Shown: piece by piece, positions 32,659 through 35,031 of the stretch | How positions within the stretch are numbered: position 1 is the first letter of the stretch | Layout of the letters: the number at the start of each line of letters is the position of its first letter | DNA from: Chloroflexota bacterium | GTDB lineage: Bacteria; Chloroflexota; Anaerolineae; Anaerolineales; Anaerolineaceae | NCBI GenBank assembly: GCA_023381565.1 | Contig: JAMCRR010000051.1 | Span: forward strand, 1 to 35,031 | DNA length: 35,031 bases | Direction of reading: 5' to 3' | Made by a program: the position numbers and the translations under genes | Notes under the pieces: generated by a model | The model's input: the letters and a program-made list of their open reading frames with translations, nothing else | What the model was told of the DNA's origin: nothing | Database searches by the model: none

Positions 32659-34896
32659 TCAGGGGGTCCTTCCGTTCAGCTTCCCCAATCCCCTCAGCAC
32701 GCGCTCGGGGATGAGCGGAAAATCGTCGAACCATACCCCTGTGGCGGAATGCACGGCGGCGGCCACCGCCGCCGCCAGGCACATATTCATCACCTCGCCC
32801 AGACCGCGCACTCCCCAGGGGCCGCGCGGGTCGGGGATTTCCATTACAATCGTGTCTATTTTCTCCGGGATGTCGGCAATCGTCGGCACCAGGTAGGTGG
32901 ACAGGTTAGCCGTCAACACCCGCCCATCCTTCTCGACGAAATTCTCCAGCACCGCGTACCCCACGGATTGGATCAAGCCGCCCTCGATCTGCCCCACCAC
33001 CTGTTGAGGGTTGATGGCCTTCCCCACGTCAATGGCGCAGATGATCTTCTCGACCTCCACCAGGCCGGTCTCCAGGTCCACCACCACCTCAGCCGCCTGC
33101 GTGGTGTAAGCGTAGGCTACATTGGGATCGCATTGGCCCGTCACCGGGTCGGGCGGGGTGGTTTTGTGCGGCCAATATGTGTGGGTGATCTTTACGGGAC
33201 GATCTTCGTCGCGCCATTTCTGCAAAGCGATCTCCGCTCCTTCTTTAATCGCATTACCGATAAAGAAGGTCATGCGCGAGGCCGAGACCGACCCAGCATC
33301 CTCGACTTCGGCGGTGTCGCTGGAGATCAGCTCGACCTGCTCCATGGGAATATCCAGCGCTTCGGCGGCCATCTGGGTGATCGCCGTGTGGGTGCCCATG
33401 CCCACCTCGCTGGCTCCGTGGCGAATGACCACCCGCTCGATCTCCCGCCCGCCGTAAAGCTCGATACCCACCGTGCAGGATTCGGGGTAGCCGAATGAGA
33501 AACCCACGTTCTTGTGCGCGCAGGCCACTCCGATACCGCGGCGCTTATGAGACTGCGCCTGGTCTGTCTCACCGTATCCGGCTTTGCGGTTCCAACCTGT
33601 GCCGTCCCGAAAGAGCTCCCAGCCTGCCCCCAGGGCGCACTGCTCCGTCACCTCGCGGATGGTGACCCCCGGCGGATAGGGCGCGCCGGTAGTCTGCAGC
33701 GAGCCTTCTCCGGCGAGGTTGCGCATGCGCAGCTCGATCGGGTCCATCCCCAGGGCATCCGCCAGCTTGTTGACCTGCTGCTCGGCAATATAAACGCCTT
33801 GCGGCCCGCCAAAGCCGCGGAAAGCCCCGCGAGGCACGTTATTGGTATACACATCGTAGGCATCGACCCGCACGTTGGGAATTTCGTAAGGTCCCAGGGA
33901 GTTGAGCACCGAATTGCTGGTGACGATGCTGGTGGTGAACTTATACGCGCCGCCGTCTGCCAGCATTTTTACCTCTGCAGCCACGATCTTCCCCGCGCGG
34001 GTGGCGCCCCAGCGGGCGTGCACACGGAAAGGATGGCGCTTGCAGTGCGCCAGAATCGACTCCTCGCGCGTCCAGACCACCTTCACCGGGCGATGGATGC
34101 CGCGCTCGTGAAGCTTAAGCGCCCCCAGGGCTACGATGATCTGCACAGAGATATCCTCGCGCCCACCAAAAGCGCCGCCGGTCATGGGGTAGATCACCCG
34201 CACGCGGTCTTCCGGCAAACCCAGAGCGTGAGCCATCTGCTTGCGGTCTTTGGCAATCCACTGCCCGGTCGTGATCACAGCCACGCGCCCGTCTTCGTCG
34301 ATATAAGCCAGGCCGGCTTCCGTCTGCAGGTAGGCATGCTCCTGAGCCGGCGTATTGTAATCCGCCTCCACGATCACGTCCGCCTGCCGGAAACCCTCTG
34401 CCAGATCGCCGTTCTCCAGGAAATGGTGCCCAAACTGGTTGCTGCCCACGTCGGGGTGCAGCACAGGCGCATCGGGTTTCAGCGCCTCTTCCACATCGCT
34501 AACCACAGGCAGGTCCTCATACTCGACTGCAATCAGGTCTACAGCCTGGCGGGCGGTCTCTTCTGTCTCGGCCACCACCGCCGCCACCCGGTCTCCCACG
34601 TAGCGCACCCGGTCGGCATACGGCTTGGCGCAGGGTCCGCACAGCACCGGCTGGTCGTAGGTATAGTAGCCAAACTCGTTTGCCGGCACATCTTTCGAGG
34701 TCAACACGGCGATCACGCCCGGCAGACTCTCTGCGGCAGAGGTATCCACACTCTTGACAATGGCGTGCGGGCGGTGTGCCAGGAGCATTTTCATGTAGGC
34801 TTGACCCGGCAGGGTCATATCCGAAGCATAGACGGCTCTCCCGGTGACTTTTTCGAGGGCATCCACACGAGGGACAGATTTCCCGATATATTTCAT
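32659..34896 (-). CDS. Xanthine-dehydrogenase-family molybdopterin-binding large subunit
   Basis: This is a 745-residue Mo-hydroxylase large subunit (XdhA C-terminal/CoxL/aldehyde-oxidoreductase type), which hydroxylates a heteroaromatic, purine or aldehyde using water. The N-terminal AOX domain starts VPRVDALEKVTGRAVYASDM; cofactor-binding GGAFGG is at 240-245, RGAFRGFGGPQ at 356-366, and the base-catalyst Glu is E701 in VRGLGEVM. The CoxL active-site AYRCSFR loop of CO dehydrogenase is absent, so CO oxidation is unlikely. The FAD and [2Fe-2S] subunits are not in the window. The ATG at 34896 has AAAGGA about 7 bases upstream, within the left arm of a terminal inverted repeat. Confidence 0.92.
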   Translation of the reverse strand: MKYIGKSVPRVDALEKVTGRAVYASDMTLPGQAYMKMLLAHRPHAIVKSVDTSAAESLPGVIAVLTSKDVPANEFGYYTYDQPVLCGPCAKPYADRVRYVGDRVAAVVAETEETARQAVDLIAVEYEDLPVVSDVEEALKPDAPVLHPDVGSNQFGHHFLENGDLAEGFRQADVIVEADYNTPAQEHAYLQTEAGLAYIDEDGRVAVITTGQWIAKDRKQMAHALGLPEDRVRVIYPMTGGAFGGREDISVQIIVALGALKLHERGIHRPVKVVWTREESILAHCKRHPFRVHARWGATRAGKIVAAEVKMLADGGAYKFTTSIVTSNSVLNSLGPYEIPNVRVDAYDVYTNNVPRGAFRGFGGPQGVYIAEQQVNKLADALGMDPIELRMRNLAGEGSLQTTGAPYPPGVTIREVTEQCALGAGWELFRDGTGWNRKAGYGETDQAQSHKRRGIGVACAHKNVGFSFGYPESCTVGIELYGGREIERVVIRHGASEVGMGTHTAITQMAAEALDIPMEQVELISSDTAEVEDAGSVSASRMTFFIGNAIKEGAEIALQKWRDEDRPVKITHTYWPHKTTPPDPVTGQCDPNVAYAYTTQAAEVVVDLETGLVEVEKIICAIDVGKAINPQQVVGQIEGGLIQSVGYAVLENFVEKDGRVLTANLSTYLVPTIADIPEKIDTIVMEIPDPRGPWGVRGLGEVMNMCLAAAVAAAVHSATGVWFDDFPLIPERVLRGLGKLNGRTP

Positions 34897-34897
34897 A

Positions 34898-35030
34898 CAA
34901 GGATCCTTTTATCAGGCAGGTTTGTGAGTATTCCCACCGCTTCAGCGGCCTTTTTTCCGGTAGCAACCTGATCGCGCGTCGTTGAGAAGAAGCGCTCTTC
35001 TCGACAACCTGCCTGATAAAAGGATCCTTG
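34898..35030. repeat. 25-bp perfect inverted repeat at the window end
   Basis: Bases 34898-34922 and 35006-35030 are exact reverse complements (25 of 25) around 83 bases; pairing stops at both flanks. The arm begins CAAGGATCCTTTTATC and contains the ribosome site of the molybdenum-hydroxylase gene. The loop includes a second hairpin (34981-35005) and a short CCGCT-TC-AGCGG hairpin followed by six T (34937-34956). Possible explanations are a small palindromic element or an assembly fold-back at a contig end. Confidence 0.8.
34981..35005. repeat. 10-bp hairpin inside the terminal inverted repeat
   Basis: GTTGAGAAGA (34981-34990) pairs with TCTTCTCGAC (34996-35005) with one G-T mismatch around AGCGC. 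It abuts the right 25-base arm exactly. Confidence 0.7.
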
Positions 35031-35031
35031 A

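Noticed and set aside
32659..34896. Carbon monoxide dehydrogenase large subunit (CoxL form I)
   Set aside because: The diagnostic AYRCSFR active-site loop is absent; the corresponding region reads PRGAFRGFGG.
33514..34971. A 485-codon plus-strand open frame
   Set aside because: It is antisense to the well-supported molybdenum-hydroxylase gene and its translation has no domain; long antisense frames are common in GC-rich genes.

Overview
The window looks like a fragment of a GC-rich, probably Chloroflexota (Anaerolineae-like) genome. This is an inference from gene content: GT-C membrane glycosyltransferases, a WYL regulator, a NarL-type two-component pair, a SelA-like PLP enzyme, a divergent gamma-glutamyltransferase, a molybdenum hydroxylase subunit, and intergenic elements rich in GCGGATG. 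No rRNA, tRNA or CRISPR array was seen.

Layout. (1) Positions 1-4875, plus strand: an AT-richer type I restriction-modification island with a 5'-truncated hsdS, hsdR, and a YgjP/SprT-like metallopeptidase overlapping hsdR by ATGA. It is bordered by an IS3-family transposase tail (4939-5214) and the 3' end of an unrecognised gene that still carries a perfect terminator. (2) 5513-15599, minus strand: a WYL regulator, an AlkP-superfamily membrane phospho-/sulfotransferase, a SelA/DgaE-like PLP enzyme and two GT-C membrane proteins, followed by a NarX/NarL-type two-component pair and a small multi-spanning membrane protein. The theme is cell envelope. (3) 15681-17935, plus strand: an epoxide hydrolase and a winged-helix protein, divergent from the WYL regulator. 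(4) 18034-20674, minus strand: an aminotransferase, an MBL-fold hydrolase and a GyrI-like protein; the GyrI-like gene has its own near-consensus promoter built on the stop codon of the MBL gene. (5) 20908-26484: PlsC, an alpha/beta hydrolase, a decayed ABC transporter, a cold-shock gene with a long leader, and a divergent SDR+TetR / SDR locus whose two consensus promoters share a duplicated 10-bp element. (6) 26750-34896, minus strand: a molybdenum-hydroxylase large subunit coupled to an MFS exporter, then a gamma-glutamyltransferase, an exported protein of unknown function and an alpha-oxoamine-synthase-like PLP enzyme. (7) The last 134 bases form a nested palindrome: 25-bp perfect inverted arms around an inner hairpin. 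It may be a mobile-element-like structure or an assembly fold-back.

I found no locus that I can claim as a new system. The best leads are the divergent SDR/TetR control region, the spacer operator at the GyrI-like promoter, the terminator inside the cold-shock leader, the perfect 11-bp dyad before the small membrane gene, and the terminal palindrome. Many starts given here are shorter than the longest open frame; each choice is justified by a ribosome binding site or promoter position.
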